NCBI GenBank assembly: GCA_002348605.1
Contig: DEBQ01000002.1
Coordinates: forward strand, 1-64,000
DNA: 64,000 bases
Source: Candidatus Saccharibacteria bacterium UBA2952
GTDB lineage: Bacteria; Patescibacteriota; Saccharimonadia; Saccharimonadales; Saccharimonadaceae
Reading direction: 5' to 3'
Shown: piece after piece, positions 1 to 8,520 of the stretch
How the letters are laid out: each line of letters starts with the position of its first letter
Numbering within the stretch: the first letter of the stretch is position 1
The notes under the pieces: generated by a model
Databases searched by the model: none
The model's input: only the letters and a program-made list of their open reading frames with translations
Told to the model about the DNA's origin: nothing
Position numbers and translations under genes: made by a program

Positions 1-184
1 CGGCGATAACAACAACCAATACGCAGTGAAACCACCGAGAATGGATTTGTCTGCGGGTGTAGACGGCCAATTTGATTCGAATAACTACTTTAAGATAGCG
101 GTGGAATATAGGTGTAGGAATCCGACCTCGGGAGTGGCTTCCGGTGTAGGCCCTATTAACTCATACTCGTATGTGTTCCCGTAA
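1..184 (+). CDS. C-terminal end of an unidentified protein (5' part outside window)
   Basis: An open frame entered from upstream runs from base 2 to a TAA at 182-184 and gives about 60 residues. The visible part is rich in Asn, Gly, Ser and Tyr (for example YAVKPPRMDLSAG and SYSYVFP) and has no membrane segment, which would fit the globular end of a secreted or surface protein. I do not recognise the family. The next gene starts 18 nt after the stop and could be co-transcribed. The start and most of the protein lie outside the window. Confidence 0.5.
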   Translation, partial: GDNNNQYAVKPPRMDLSAGVDGQFDSNNYFKIAVEYRCRNPTSGVASGVGPINSYSYVFP

Positions 185-202
185 CGGTTGAGAGGTATGA
201 TA

Positions 203-670
203 ATGCGTATTAAAGATATACATATGAATAAACGGGCAGCAGTAATACTTATTGCCGTCGCCATTGTGCTCGTGTCTGCTGGTGCTACTACGGCCGCACT
301 TGTATGGCTCGGACCAAAGATCGGTGTTAATAATAGCGCGGACACATCGAAGAACAAATCACCGAAAGAACGAGCGAAAGATGCCGAAGCACAGGCGAAA
401 GCTCTTCTTGACGAAACCGCGAAAATGGGCAGCGGAAAAGAGGCGGATAAAAAGACCGAAGAAGCGGCAGCGAAGTTTGAAGAAGCAAGTACTCTCTACA
501 AACAGGCTGGCGACAACTCGGCCAGCTACGAAGCCCAAGCGAATGCGGACTCGCTTGAAAGCCGCTTGGCGGCGGAAGAACCGTTCAAGAAACAACAAGA
601 AGAAGAGTGGGCCAAGCAAAAAGCTGCCATGGAAGCAGCCAAAGCTGCGATGGCGAACGGCGAGCAATAA
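203..670 (+). CDS. Membrane-anchored coiled-coil hypothetical protein
   Basis: No family recognised. The protein has a short basic N-terminus, one hydrophobic segment (about residues 12-36, AAVILIAVAIVLVSAG) and then a charged Ala/Glu/Lys-rich region of about 110 residues that should form a long helix or coiled coil outside the membrane. The ATG at 203 is preferred because AGAGG at 191-195 sits 7 nt upstream. An in-frame TTG at 188 lies before this SD and an in-frame ATG at 224 is also possible. A strong terminator hairpin follows the stop, so the gene ends a transcript that may begin with the upstream partial gene. Confidence 0.6.
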   Translation: MRIKDIHMNKRAAVILIAVAIVLVSAGATTAALVWLGPKIGVNNSADTSKNKSPKERAKDAEAQAKALLDETAKMGSGKEADKKTEEAAAKFEEASTLYKQAGDNSASYEAQANADSLESRLAAEEPFKKQQEEEWAKQKAAMEAAKAAMANGEQ

Positions 671-693
671 TAACTCGACTTACCATGACAAAG

Positions 694-723
694 AATCACC
701 CCTGTTAATACAGGGGTGATTTT
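694..723 (+). terminator. Rho-independent terminator before obgE
   Basis: A perfect 11-bp stem (AATCACCCCTG, 694-704, with its complement at 711-721) encloses a 6-nt loop and is followed by TTTG. It separates the coiled-coil gene from the obgE promoter, whose -10 begins only a few bases later. Confidence 0.85.
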
Positions 724-725
724 GC

Positions 726-731
726 TATACT
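726..731 (+). promoter_or_regulatory. -10 box of obgE (TGC-TATACT)
   Basis: TATACT with an extended TGC just upstream. The obgE ATG at 743 lies 12 nt from the first base after the box is counted, leaving a 5' leader of about 5 nt and no SD sequence. Confidence 0.65.
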
Positions 732-742
732 AGTAACCTGAT

Positions 743-2029
743 ATGTTTGTAGATACCGCGAAAGTAACGATTCAGGCAGGCAAGGGCGGCGACGGAGCCG
801 TCAGTTTTCGTCATGAGATATATGTCGACAAAGGCGGACCTGATGGCGGTGATGGCGGCCGAGGCGGCGACGTCATATTCAAGGCGACTAAAAACCTGAA
901 TACGCTGCTCGACTTTCGCTATAAGCCGGAGCTAAAGGCAAAGCCAGGGCAGAATGGCGCCAAGCAAAACAAGCGTGGTCGCAGCGGCGAATCACTAATC
1001 GTGAAAGTGCCGATGGGAACGGTCGTAAAACGTGACGGTAAGATTATAGCCGACCTGACGGAAGACGACGAGGAAATTGTAATAGCAAAAGGTGGCGACG
1101 GCGGATTTGGTAACGCGCATTTTAAATCGAGCACACGCCAAGCCCCAAAGATCGCGGAGCTGGGCGAGCCAGGTGACCAATTTGAAGCAGAATTAGAACT
1201 GAAACTTTTAGCCGATGTAGGGCTGGTCGGATTTCCAAACGCCGGTAAGTCTACCTTTTTAAGTGTCGTATCGAATGCCCGACCAGAAATTGCAGATTAT
1301 GCCTTTACCACACTGACACCAAATCTGGGGGTTGCAGACATTGACGACGGCAGCTTATTGATTGCCGACATCCCTGGTCTAATTGAAGGCGCAAGTCAGG
1401 GAAAAGGGCTGGGCGATGCGTTCTTGCGACATGTTGAACGTACTTCCGTGCTACTTCACCTTATAGACGCGTACTCAAACGACATTGCAAATGATTACAA
1501 AACGATTAGAAAAGAACTAGCTGATTATAGTCCTGAATTAGCTGAACGCCCTGAAATCGTGGCGCTGACAAAAACCGAAGGGCTGGACGACGATATCATT
1601 GCCATGCAACTCGATGCAGCTAAGGCTGTCGCAGGGCATGACGAAGTGTACGCGATTTCGTCACCGGCGGGGACAGGAGTCAAAGAAGTGCTACGTGCAC
1701 TGCTTGCAGCAGTCCGTCAGGCACGGCAGGCCGAAGAAGCTGCCGAAGAAGACGAAACGTCGGGTGTTCCTCGCATAACACTGAGCGGCCAGGAATTATC
1801 GAAGGCCTGGACCGTTACAAAATTAGAAGACGACAGCTACCGGGTCGAAGGCGCACGAATTGAAAAGTTTGCTCGCCGCACCGACTTTGCTAGTGGATAC
1901 CAGAACATTAACCGTCTGCGAGACATCATGAAAAAGATGGGCATAGCCCACGAGCTTCGACGTCAGGGTGCGCAAGGTGATTCAATCATTCGTATTGGTA
2001 AAGACGAGTTCACGCTGACCGAACAATAG
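743..2029 (+). CDS. obgE: GTPase Obg/CgtA, ribosome assembly
   Basis: Essential GTPase that binds the large ribosomal subunit during assembly. The 428-residue protein has the Gly-rich Obg fold (1-158), the G domain and a C-terminal OCT domain (about 345-428). G1 is GFPNAGKST at 163-171, the switch Thr lies in FTTLTPN near 188-195 and G3 is DIPG at 209-212. At the G4 position, normally NKxD, the protein reads TKTE (276-279), so guanine recognition may be atypical. The start follows a TATACT box with almost no leader. sbcB follows 22 nt downstream and may share the transcript. Confidence 0.95.
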   Translation: MFVDTAKVTIQAGKGGDGAVSFRHEIYVDKGGPDGGDGGRGGDVIFKATKNLNTLLDFRYKPELKAKPGQNGAKQNKRGRSGESLIVKVPMGTVVKRDGKIIADLTEDDEEIVIAKGGDGGFGNAHFKSSTRQAPKIAELGEPGDQFEAELELKLLADVGLVGFPNAGKSTFLSVVSNARPEIADYAFTTLTPNLGVADIDDGSLLIADIPGLIEGASQGKGLGDAFLRHVERTSVLLHLIDAYSNDIANDYKTIRKELADYSPELAERPEIVALTKTEGLDDDIIAMQLDAAKAVAGHDEVYAISSPAGTGVKEVLRALLAAVRQARQAEEAAEEDETSGVPRITLSGQELSKAWTVTKLEDDSYRVEGARIEKFARRTDFASGYQNINRLRDIMKKMGIAHELRRQGAQGDSIIRIGKDEFTLTEQ

Positions 2030-2050
2030 GGTCTGATATGATAGGAGAAT

Positions 2051-3472
2051 ATGGCGCAGACCTTCTTCTTTTATGACCTTGAGACCAGCGGCTTGAACGC
2101 GCGCGAAGACAGGATTATGCAGTTCGCGGGACAGCGCACCGATATGGACTTGAATCCGATAGGCGAACCGTACAACCTGTTGGTGAAGTTAAATGACGAT
2201 ACATTGCCTAGCCCAGAGGCGGTTATGGTGACTGGTATAACACCACAGTCGACATTAGCCGATGGGCTGAGTGAAGCTGAGCTGGCAGACCTACTTATCA
2301 AAGAAGTGTTCGCACCCGATACAATTACGGTCGGGTTCAATAACGTTAGGTTTGACGACGAATTCATCCGCCATTTGTTCTGGCGGACCTTCCGAGATCC
2401 GTATGAGTGGTGTTGGAAAGACAGTTGTTCACGCTGGGATATACTAGATGTTATACGAATGACCAGAGCACTTCGTCCTGAGGGAATCGAATGGCCAGTT
2501 GACGAGGAAGGACGAGCAACGAACCGCTTGGAGCTGATCACAAAGGCGAACGGGATTGGACATGATAACGCCCATGACGCCCTGAGCGATGTAAATGCTT
2601 TGATTGATGTGACGAAGCTGCTGAAAGAAAAGCAACCGAAATTATTTGAGTATCTGCTTTCCGTTAGAGACAAAACTTCTGTACAAAAGCTCGTTAACCT
2701 TGAGAACAAACAGGCGTTTGTTTACACGAGCGGTCGTTACGACGCGCAGTTCAATAAAACGACTGTTGCCTTTCCGCTCACCGGTGGACTTAACGGAAAC
2801 GTAGTAGTGTATGACCTACGGTATGACCCGGCTGATTTCGTCGATCTAACCGAAGCCGAGCTTACGAAGCGGATGTATGCTAGCTGGGAGGAACGAAAAG
2901 CCGTTGGATTCATTCCCCTGCCAGTGAAGACACTGCAATATAACCGTTGCCCTGCCGTGGCCCCGATTGGTGTGTTGGAGCAAGTGGAAGGTTGGAAAAA
3001 AATCAGTCTGACACTGCAACAAGTCGAAACACATAAGGCGGCACTCATGGCTCGTCCGGATTTTGCCGAACGCATACGAACCTTAGTCGAAAAAAGACCT
3101 GAATACAAAGCAGAAAAAGACGCCGAAGCGCGCCTATACGATGGGTTCATTAATGGGCCAGACAAAATCCGGATAGAGGCCGTCCGGAATGCTGACATCA
3201 AGAAGCTGGCCGATTTTCACCCCGATTTCGACGATGACCGCCTGGAAGACCTATTACTTCGGTACAAAGCACGTAACTATGCGAGTATTTTGAGCGAAGA
3301 TGAAGTCAGGCGATGGGAAGCATGGCGAGCGGAACGCTTGAATGCCAAGTTGCCCGCATACCTGTCGTCGTTACAGCGATTAGCCGCTACGGCTGACGAT
3401 TCGAAACGATTCCTGCTCGAAGAATTGCAGCTATGGGCAGAAGCAATTGTGCCGGTCAGCGACGATTTTTAA
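2051..3472 (+). CDS. sbcB: Exodeoxyribonuclease I (DEDDh 3'-5' exonuclease)
   Basis: Single-strand 3'-5' DNA exonuclease acting in recombination and mismatch repair. The 473-residue length matches E. coli ExoI (475). DEDDh residues are visible: D9 and E11 in YDLETSG, D102 in VRFDDEF, and H175 and D180 in AHDALSDV. The remaining two thirds correspond to the SH3-like and helical C-terminal regions of ExoI. An AGGAG-type SD lies about 6 nt before the ATG. The stop shares TTAA with the convergent gene at 3469. Confidence 0.92.
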   Translation: MAQTFFFYDLETSGLNAREDRIMQFAGQRTDMDLNPIGEPYNLLVKLNDDTLPSPEAVMVTGITPQSTLADGLSEAELADLLIKEVFAPDTITVGFNNVRFDDEFIRHLFWRTFRDPYEWCWKDSCSRWDILDVIRMTRALRPEGIEWPVDEEGRATNRLELITKANGIGHDNAHDALSDVNALIDVTKLLKEKQPKLFEYLLSVRDKTSVQKLVNLENKQAFVYTSGRYDAQFNKTTVAFPLTGGLNGNVVVYDLRYDPADFVDLTEAELTKRMYASWEERKAVGFIPLPVKTLQYNRCPAVAPIGVLEQVEGWKKISLTLQQVETHKAALMARPDFAERIRTLVEKRPEYKAEKDAEARLYDGFINGPDKIRIEAVRNADIKKLADFHPDFDDDRLEDLLLRYKARNYASILSEDEVRRWEAWRAERLNAKLPAYLSSLQRLAATADDSKRFLLEELQLWAEAIVPVSDDF

Positions 3473-3726
3473 GAAGCACTTACTTGGGTCGTCTTGCGAC
3501 GAACTGAGTCGAAAGTCGATTTGATACGGGTACGAAGCGCATACGCTAATACGAATGCTCCCGCGGCCACGTATACTAATAGCATTTGGATTGCCGGAAT
3601 AGGTTCGGTATTAAACGGGACGATGCCAAAGAACACGAACATGAAAATAGCATCGAACAGATCGATGGTGAGCGCAAAAATGGTGAGTGAGCCAACTAAG
3701 CTGGTGGTAATGAGCGAGCGTCGCAT
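3469..3726 (-). CDS. Small two-helix membrane protein, unknown function
   Basis: No family recognised. The 85-residue protein has two predicted membrane segments (about residues 9-32 and 42-65) and a basic C-terminus (TRIKSTFDSVRRK) that is probably cytoplasmic. I chose the ATG at 3726 because GGAGAA lies 6 nt upstream. A longer reading from TTG at 3795 adds 23 residues but has no SD. The gene is convergent with sbcB, with a 4-nt shared stop, and divergent from uvrA. Confidence 0.55.
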   Translation of the reverse strand: MRRSLITTSLVGSLTIFALTIDLFDAIFMFVFFGIVPFNTEPIPAIQMLLVYVAAGAFVLAYALRTRIKSTFDSVRRKTTQVSAS

Positions 3727-3845
3727 GGTGTTCTCCGGGTGGCTAAGGTGCCGTTGAATTTGTTTGAGTGTACGCTCCGTTACGAGTGATTGCAAGCATA
3801 GGCTGTATTAGAGGTGCGGTCTGGGCAGGGGAGAACGAAAAATGC

Positions 3846-3851
3846 TATAAT
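3846..3851 (+). promoter_or_regulatory. -10 box of uvrA (TGC-TATAAT)
   Basis: Consensus TATAAT with an extended TGC. The uvrA ATG at 3860 begins 9 nt after the last base of the box, leaving a leader of 0-3 nt and no SD. Confidence 0.75.
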
Positions 3852-3859
3852 TAACTGTT

Positions 3860-6670
3860 ATGTCAGATGTCATTCGAGTCGTTGGAGCCAGGGAACACAA
3901 CCTAAAGAACATCAGTGTCGAGATACCTCGCGACAAGTTAGTCGTGATTACCGGTTTGTCGGGTTCGGGTAAATCAAGTTTAGCGTTCGATACGATTTAT
4001 GCCGAAGGTCAGCGCCGTTACGTAGAAAGCCTGTCAAGTTATGCTCGCCAGTTCCTAGGCCTGATGGAGAAACCTGATGTCGATCAGATTGACGGCCTAA
4101 GTCCGGCTATTTCGATTGACCAAAAATCAACCAGTCGCAACCCCCGAAGTACCGTTGCGACCGTTACGGAAATATACGATTATCTGCGTCTGCTATTCGC
4201 CCGTATTGGCGTGCCGCACTGTCCAGTGTGCGGCAAGGAAGTCTCGAGGCGCACGCCGCAAGCGATTATCGATGAAATTATGAAGTTTCCTGAAGGTACT
4301 AAGATGATGATCTTGGCGCCAATCGTGAAAGACAAAAAAGGTGAGTTCGCTCATGTTCCGGAACAATACAGCCGCCTCGGGTTTGCCCGGGCGCGGGTCG
4401 ACGGCGTCGTATACGCACTCGACGAGTTCCCGACGCTTGATAAAAAGTACAAGCACGATATTGAAATAGTAGTCGACCGTATTGCTATGAGCCCGGCGGC
4501 ACTAAGCCGTATTTCGCAGTCAGTTGAGCAGGCGCTAGACATAGCTGACGGAGTGGTAGAAATAAATGATGTCGACAATAAGCAGACGCACGTATACAGC
4601 CAGCGTTACGCCTGTGTCGACCACCCGAACGAAGACATTCCGGAGCTTGAACCACGTTTATTCAGCTTTAACGCACCGCAAGGCGCCTGCCCGGTTTGTA
4701 CAGGTCTTGGTGCCCGGCTCGAAGTCGACCCCGACCTTGTATTTAATCCAAAGCTCACGATTTCTGAAGGGGCAATCCGGCCGTATAACCGCGTAAATTC
4801 CGATGCTTGGTATATGAAACGGCTTGCGAAAGTTGCCGAAGCCCATGGCTTTTCAATATCGACACCGGTCGGTCAACTAAAACCAGAAGACCTGGACAAG
4901 GTACTATATGGAACGGGGAACCAGAAATACCGTGTCGATCTTGGCAGTGGTCGAAGCTACGATTCAACCTATGAAGGCGTGATTCCCAACCTGGAACGCC
5001 GTCACAAAGAAACCGATAGTGAATTTATGCGCCGTGACATTGAACGGTTCATGCGCGAGCGCAAATGTCATGCATGTAACGGCTCACGCCTGAAGCCTGT
5101 CGTCTTGGCAGTTACCGTGCACGGTCTTAATATCATGGACATCTGTAACCTTGGCGTCGATGAGGCATTGGAGTTATTCTCCTCGCTTAAATTGACCGAG
5201 CAGGAGCTATTTATTGCTTCGCAGATAATGAAAGAAATTAATTCGCGGCTCGGTTTTATGAGCAATGTCGGGTTGACGTACTTGGAACTGTCTAGGGCAG
5301 CTAACACGTTATCGGGTGGTGAGGCGCAGCGGATACGTTTGGCGACCCAGATTGGATCAGGGTTGCAGGGCGTACTGTACGTACTTGACGAACCATCAAT
5401 CGGACTGCACCAACGAGACAACGACAAGCTGATTGAAACGTTAAAACACCTTCGCGATCTTGGGAATACCGTACTAGTTGTCGAACACGACGAAGATACC
5501 ATTCGCCAGGCCGATTACCTGCTCGATATTGGACCGCATGCCGGTGTCCACGGCGGCGAGGTTATCGCTCACGGTACGCCCGACGAAGTCGCGAAAGATC
5601 CGAACAGCATTACCGGCAAATATCTGAGCGGCCGTGAATCAATTCCAGTACCGAAAAAGCGTCGAGCCGTCGAAGCCGACCGTCATCTTGTTATACGGGG
5701 GGCGGCAGAAAATAATCTAAAGTCGATTGATGTTGCATTCCCACTTGGTGTTATGACGGTCGTGAGCGGAGTGTCTGGGTCGGGTAAATCGACACTAGTT
5801 AACGACATTCTGGCCAAAGAATTATCTGCCCGCCTGCACCGTGCTCAAACCGTGCCGGGCAAGCACGAGAACATTGAAGGCATTAATCTTTTAGATAAAG
5901 CGATTATTATCGACCAGTCTGCCATTGGGCGCACTCCACGTTCGAACCCAGCAACCTATACCGGTGTGTTTACGCCGATCCGCGAACTATTCGCGAGTAC
6001 CCCCGAAGCCAACATACGCGGGTATAAAGCCGGCCGGTTCAGCTTTAACGTCAAGGGTGGACGCTGCGAAAACTGCCAAGGTGACGGCGTGATAAAAATC
6101 GAAATGCACTTTTTGCCAGACGTGTATGTGACCTGCGATGAATGTAAGGGCAAGCGCTACAACCGTGAAGCGCTTGAAATAAAGTACAAAGAGAAGACGA
6201 TTTCGGATGTGCTCGAAATGACGGTCGAGCAAGCCGCCGAGTTCTTTAAGAACGTTCCGTCGATTGCCCGCAAACTCGACACATTGGTCGATGTTGGTCT
6301 AGGGTATATTCGCTTAGGTCAGCCGGCCACGACGTTTTCAGGGGGCGAAGCACAGCGTATTAAATTAGCTAGCGAGCTTTCACGTCGGTCAACTGGGAAG
6401 ACACTTTATATTCTTGACGAACCGACGACTGGCTTGCATTCAGCCGATGTCAAACGACTCCTCGCGATCTTGAACCAACTGGTCGAAGGCGGCAACAGTA
6501 TGATCATCATCGAACATAATCTAGATGTTATTAAAACGGCCGACTGGGTTATCGACATGGGCCCGGAAGGTGGTTCGGGTGGCGGTCAGGTGATTGCCGA
6601 AGGTACGCCGGAAGACGTCACAAAGCAAAGCAAAAGCTACACCGGTTACTATTTGAAACAATTAATCTAA
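3860..6670 (+). CDS. uvrA: Excinuclease ABC subunit A
   Basis: Damage-recognition ATPase of nucleotide excision repair, working with UvrB and with UvrC (found at 13322). The 936 residues carry two ABC modules. Walker A of the first is GLSGSGKSS (32-40) and of the second GVSGSGKSTL. The two signature sequences are LSGGEAQRIRLA and FSGGEAQRIKLA. Zinc-module cysteines are present (CPVCG, CHACNG, CENCQG, CDECKG). The length is typical. The gene has a leaderless-type promoter, and its stop shares CTAA with the convergent dedA-like gene. Confidence 0.97.
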   Translation: MSDVIRVVGAREHNLKNISVEIPRDKLVVITGLSGSGKSSLAFDTIYAEGQRRYVESLSSYARQFLGLMEKPDVDQIDGLSPAISIDQKSTSRNPRSTVATVTEIYDYLRLLFARIGVPHCPVCGKEVSRRTPQAIIDEIMKFPEGTKMMILAPIVKDKKGEFAHVPEQYSRLGFARARVDGVVYALDEFPTLDKKYKHDIEIVVDRIAMSPAALSRISQSVEQALDIADGVVEINDVDNKQTHVYSQRYACVDHPNEDIPELEPRLFSFNAPQGACPVCTGLGARLEVDPDLVFNPKLTISEGAIRPYNRVNSDAWYMKRLAKVAEAHGFSISTPVGQLKPEDLDKVLYGTGNQKYRVDLGSGRSYDSTYEGVIPNLERRHKETDSEFMRRDIERFMRERKCHACNGSRLKPVVLAVTVHGLNIMDICNLGVDEALELFSSLKLTEQELFIASQIMKEINSRLGFMSNVGLTYLELSRAANTLSGGEAQRIRLATQIGSGLQGVLYVLDEPSIGLHQRDNDKLIETLKHLRDLGNTVLVVEHDEDTIRQADYLLDIGPHAGVHGGEVIAHGTPDEVAKDPNSITGKYLSGRESIPVPKKRRAVEADRHLVIRGAAENNLKSIDVAFPLGVMTVVSGVSGSGKSTLVNDILAKELSARLHRAQTVPGKHENIEGINLLDKAIIIDQSAIGRTPRSNPATYTGVFTPIRELFASTPEANIRGYKAGRFSFNVKGGRCENCQGDGVIKIEMHFLPDVYVTCDECKGKRYNREALEIKYKEKTISDVLEMTVEQAAEFFKNVPSIARKLDTLVDVGLGYIRLGQPATTFSGGEAQRIKLASELSRRSTGKTLYILDEPTTGLHSADVKRLLAILNQLVEGGNSMIIIEHNLDVIKTADWVIDMGPEGGSGGGQVIAEGTPEDVTKQSKSYTGYYLKQLI

Positions 6671-7296
6671 GGACGGAAGCGCCGGATGTGCTTCCAGGCT
6701 TCTTTTCGCCGCTTAGGGCTTGAAAGCGTATGGATGACTGCAGGGGCTAGCGACAAAGCAATGATAAGTAGTACGACTGCTTCAATATTTAGTCCTGCTC
6801 GAATTAATGCGTCACCGGCGAAATAACCAAGGTACGTCAGTAGCCCGACCCACAAGGCGGCACCGATTATGTTGAACGTCAGAAATCGGCGATAGTCCAT
6901 GCCCGCGATACCTGCGGCTACTGGGGCGAAGGCACGGACGATAGGAACGAACATAGCGATAATGATAGTCTTTGACCCATATCGTTCATAAAATCGTTCA
7001 GCCTCGTGAAGGTAACGTAACTTGAAGACTTTGCTGCCTGGTTTGAACAGCCCACGCCCGAATTTCTTACCAATCAAATACCCAGCAGTATTACCAAGTA
7101 CAGCGGCAAGGAACAGTAGTAGTACGAATACGTGAATGTTGATTGTTAGGATTTTTTGGTGAACCAAAAAGCCCGATGTGAACAACAGGCTGTCGCCAGG
7201 CATGAAGAAACCGACCATCAGCCCGGATTCCGAAAATACAACCAGCAGGACGGCAATCCAGCCGAAGCCTGTGATGAAGTGCAACAGCTGTTCCAT
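6667..7296 (-). CDS. DedA family membrane protein
   Basis: Integral membrane protein of the DedA/SNARE-associated superfamily, linked in other bacteria to lipid carrier flipping and membrane homeostasis. The 209 residues show the family hallmarks: a re-entrant N-terminal region ending FMPGDSLL, the motif GNTAGYLIGKKFGRG, and VPIVRAFAPVAAGIAGM. Several membrane helices follow, with a basic C-terminus. A TACAAT box at 7304-7309 on this strand is 8 nt before the ATG, so the transcript is probably leaderless. The stop shares CTAA with uvrA. Confidence 0.88.
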   Translation of the reverse strand: MEQLLHFITGFGWIAVLLVVFSESGLMVGFFMPGDSLLFTSGFLVHQKILTINIHVFVLLLFLAAVLGNTAGYLIGKKFGRGLFKPGSKVFKLRYLHEAERFYERYGSKTIIIAMFVPIVRAFAPVAAGIAGMDYRRFLTFNIIGAALWVGLLTYLGYFAGDALIRAGLNIEAVVLLIIALSLAPAVIHTLSSPKRRKEAWKHIRRFRP

Positions 7297-7342
7297 TGCT
7301 TCTATTGTAGCATGAGGGGTTCCAACAGTGAGGCTAATCTGT

Positions 7343-7348
7343 TATAAT
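7343..7348 (+). promoter_or_regulatory. -10 box of rplY (TATAAT)
   Basis: Consensus TATAAT gives a leader of about 40 nt that contains the purine-rich SD GGAAAGGAAGAG just before the ATG at 7396. This is an SD-led gene, unlike most first genes in the window. Confidence 0.6.
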
Positions 7349-7395
7349 GAAACATATTACTAACTCCGTAAAGGTATTCCAGGAAAGGAAGAGAG

Positions 7396-8166
7396 ATGGG
7401 AGACAAACTTTCATTGAAATTGGACGAACGTACCGTCCACGGTAAAAAAGTAGCTAAACTGCGTAAAGATGGCTTAGTGCCTGCGGTCGTATACGGCCCG
7501 GGAATCGATCCTATTAGCGTTCAAGTGGAAGACGGTGTTTTTACAAAACTGTATCGCCAGGCCGGTACCTATACACCGGTCCACTTGACCATTGGTTCAA
7601 AAAAGAAAATTGCCATGATCAAAGACGTTGACCGCGACCCGGTTAAGGGCTCGGTCCGGCACGTATCATTCCACGCAGTTAAAGCCAACGAACCGGTTAC
7701 AGCCGAAGTGCCGATTCACCTGATTGGCGAAGGCGAATCTGAAGCAGAGAAAGCCGGACTAATCGTTCTTCAGGCACTCGACAAAATTGAAGTAAAGGCA
7801 CTGCCGATGGATCTTCCTGAAGCCGTCGAAATCTCAATCGTTGCGCTTAAAGAAGCCGGCGAAAAGGTAACCCTTGGCGACGCCAAGCTCCCAGAAGGCG
7901 TTGAATTTATTGAACACGACAGCGGCCACGGTGACGAAACCGAGGAAGAAAAGTCACATGTTACCGACCTGATGGTAGCGAGCGTTTGGGAACCTGCTGC
8001 GCTTCAGGCAGCTAACGAAGCCGCCGCCGGTGATGCCGAAGATGTCTCTGAAGTTGAGTCTGAAAACGGCGAAGACACCGACCAGCAGTCACAAGCTGAA
8101 GAAACGATGCCTGGTGGCAAACTGCAAGACGAGCCAAAGCAGGCGAACGTCGACGCTAACAAATAA
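7396..8166 (+). CDS. rplY: Ribosomal protein bL25 (Ctc/TL5 form)
   Basis: 5S rRNA-binding ribosomal protein of the long Ctc type. Residues 1-95 form the L25 domain (LDERTVHGKKVAKLRKDGLVPAV; YTPVHLTI). Residues 100-185 form the TL5 C-terminal beta domain (DLPEAVEISI, VTLGDAKLPEGVEF). The last 65 residues are a low-complexity, strongly acidic tail. At 256 residues the protein is longer than usual. A strong SD precedes the ATG, and a terminator follows at 8183. Confidence 0.92.
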   Translation: MGDKLSLKLDERTVHGKKVAKLRKDGLVPAVVYGPGIDPISVQVEDGVFTKLYRQAGTYTPVHLTIGSKKKIAMIKDVDRDPVKGSVRHVSFHAVKANEPVTAEVPIHLIGEGESEAEKAGLIVLQALDKIEVKALPMDLPEAVEISIVALKEAGEKVTLGDAKLPEGVEFIEHDSGHGDETEEEKSHVTDLMVASVWEPAALQAANEAAAGDAEDVSEVESENGEDTDQQSQAEETMPGGKLQDEPKQANVDANK

Positions 8167-8182
8167 TAGGGCACACGGCAAT

Positions 8183-8217
8183 ATAGTGGCCCGCTTTCAG
8201 GGCCACTATTAATTTTT
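8183..8217 (+). terminator. Rho-independent terminator after rplY
   Basis: A 10-bp perfect stem (ATAGTGGCCC at 8183-8192 with its complement at 8200-8209) and a 7-nt loop are followed by TAATTTTT. Its T-run ends just before the SD of the MazG-like gene. Confidence 0.85.
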
Positions 8218-8229
8218 AGGAGAATAAGG

Positions 8230-8520
8230 ATGACAATTCAGGAACTACAGGATTGGGTAAAAGAAGATTGGAAGAATAACAGCAAGGTCAAGCCATCGCT
8301 TGAAGCACAGCTGCTGTTTGCGATTGAGGAGTTTGGTGAAGTCGCCGAAGCAATTCGAAAGCGTACGATGAAGGACGATTACAAAACCGATGACGACAAA
8401 CTCGGTTCGGAATTTGGCGATTTGTTAATTACAATCGTGACGCTCGCGAATACGTTCGACGTCGACCTGACGAAAGAGGTAAAAGGTTTCCAAGCCAAGC
8501 TTGCTGCTCGCCGAAGCTAA
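8230..8520 (+). CDS. MazG-like nucleotide pyrophosphohydrolase
   Basis: A 96-residue single-domain all-alpha NTP pyrophosphohydrolase of the MazG superfamily, expected to hydrolyse non-canonical or excess (d)NTPs to the monophosphate. The metal-binding pattern is visible as EEFGEVAEAIRK (about residues 36-47) and EFGDLL (about 65-70). The SD AGGAGAA is 7 nt before the ATG. The stop shares CTAA with the convergent ABC transporter. The physiological substrate cannot be told from sequence. Confidence 0.85.
   Translation: MTIQELQDWVKEDWKNNSKVKPSLEAQLLFAIEEFGEVAEAIRKRTMKDDYKTDDDKLGSEFGDLLITIVTLANTFDVDLTKEVKGFQAKLAARRS

Noticed and set aside
252..719. Open frame of 155 codons overlapping the coiled-coil gene
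   Set aside because: Its product is an extremely Lys/Arg-rich shadow of the coiled-coil gene in another frame and runs into the terminator.
2071..2709. Open frame of 212 codons antisense to sbcB
   Set aside because: It is fully inside the conserved exonuclease gene, has no SD or promoter and a Ser-rich composition typical of antisense frames.
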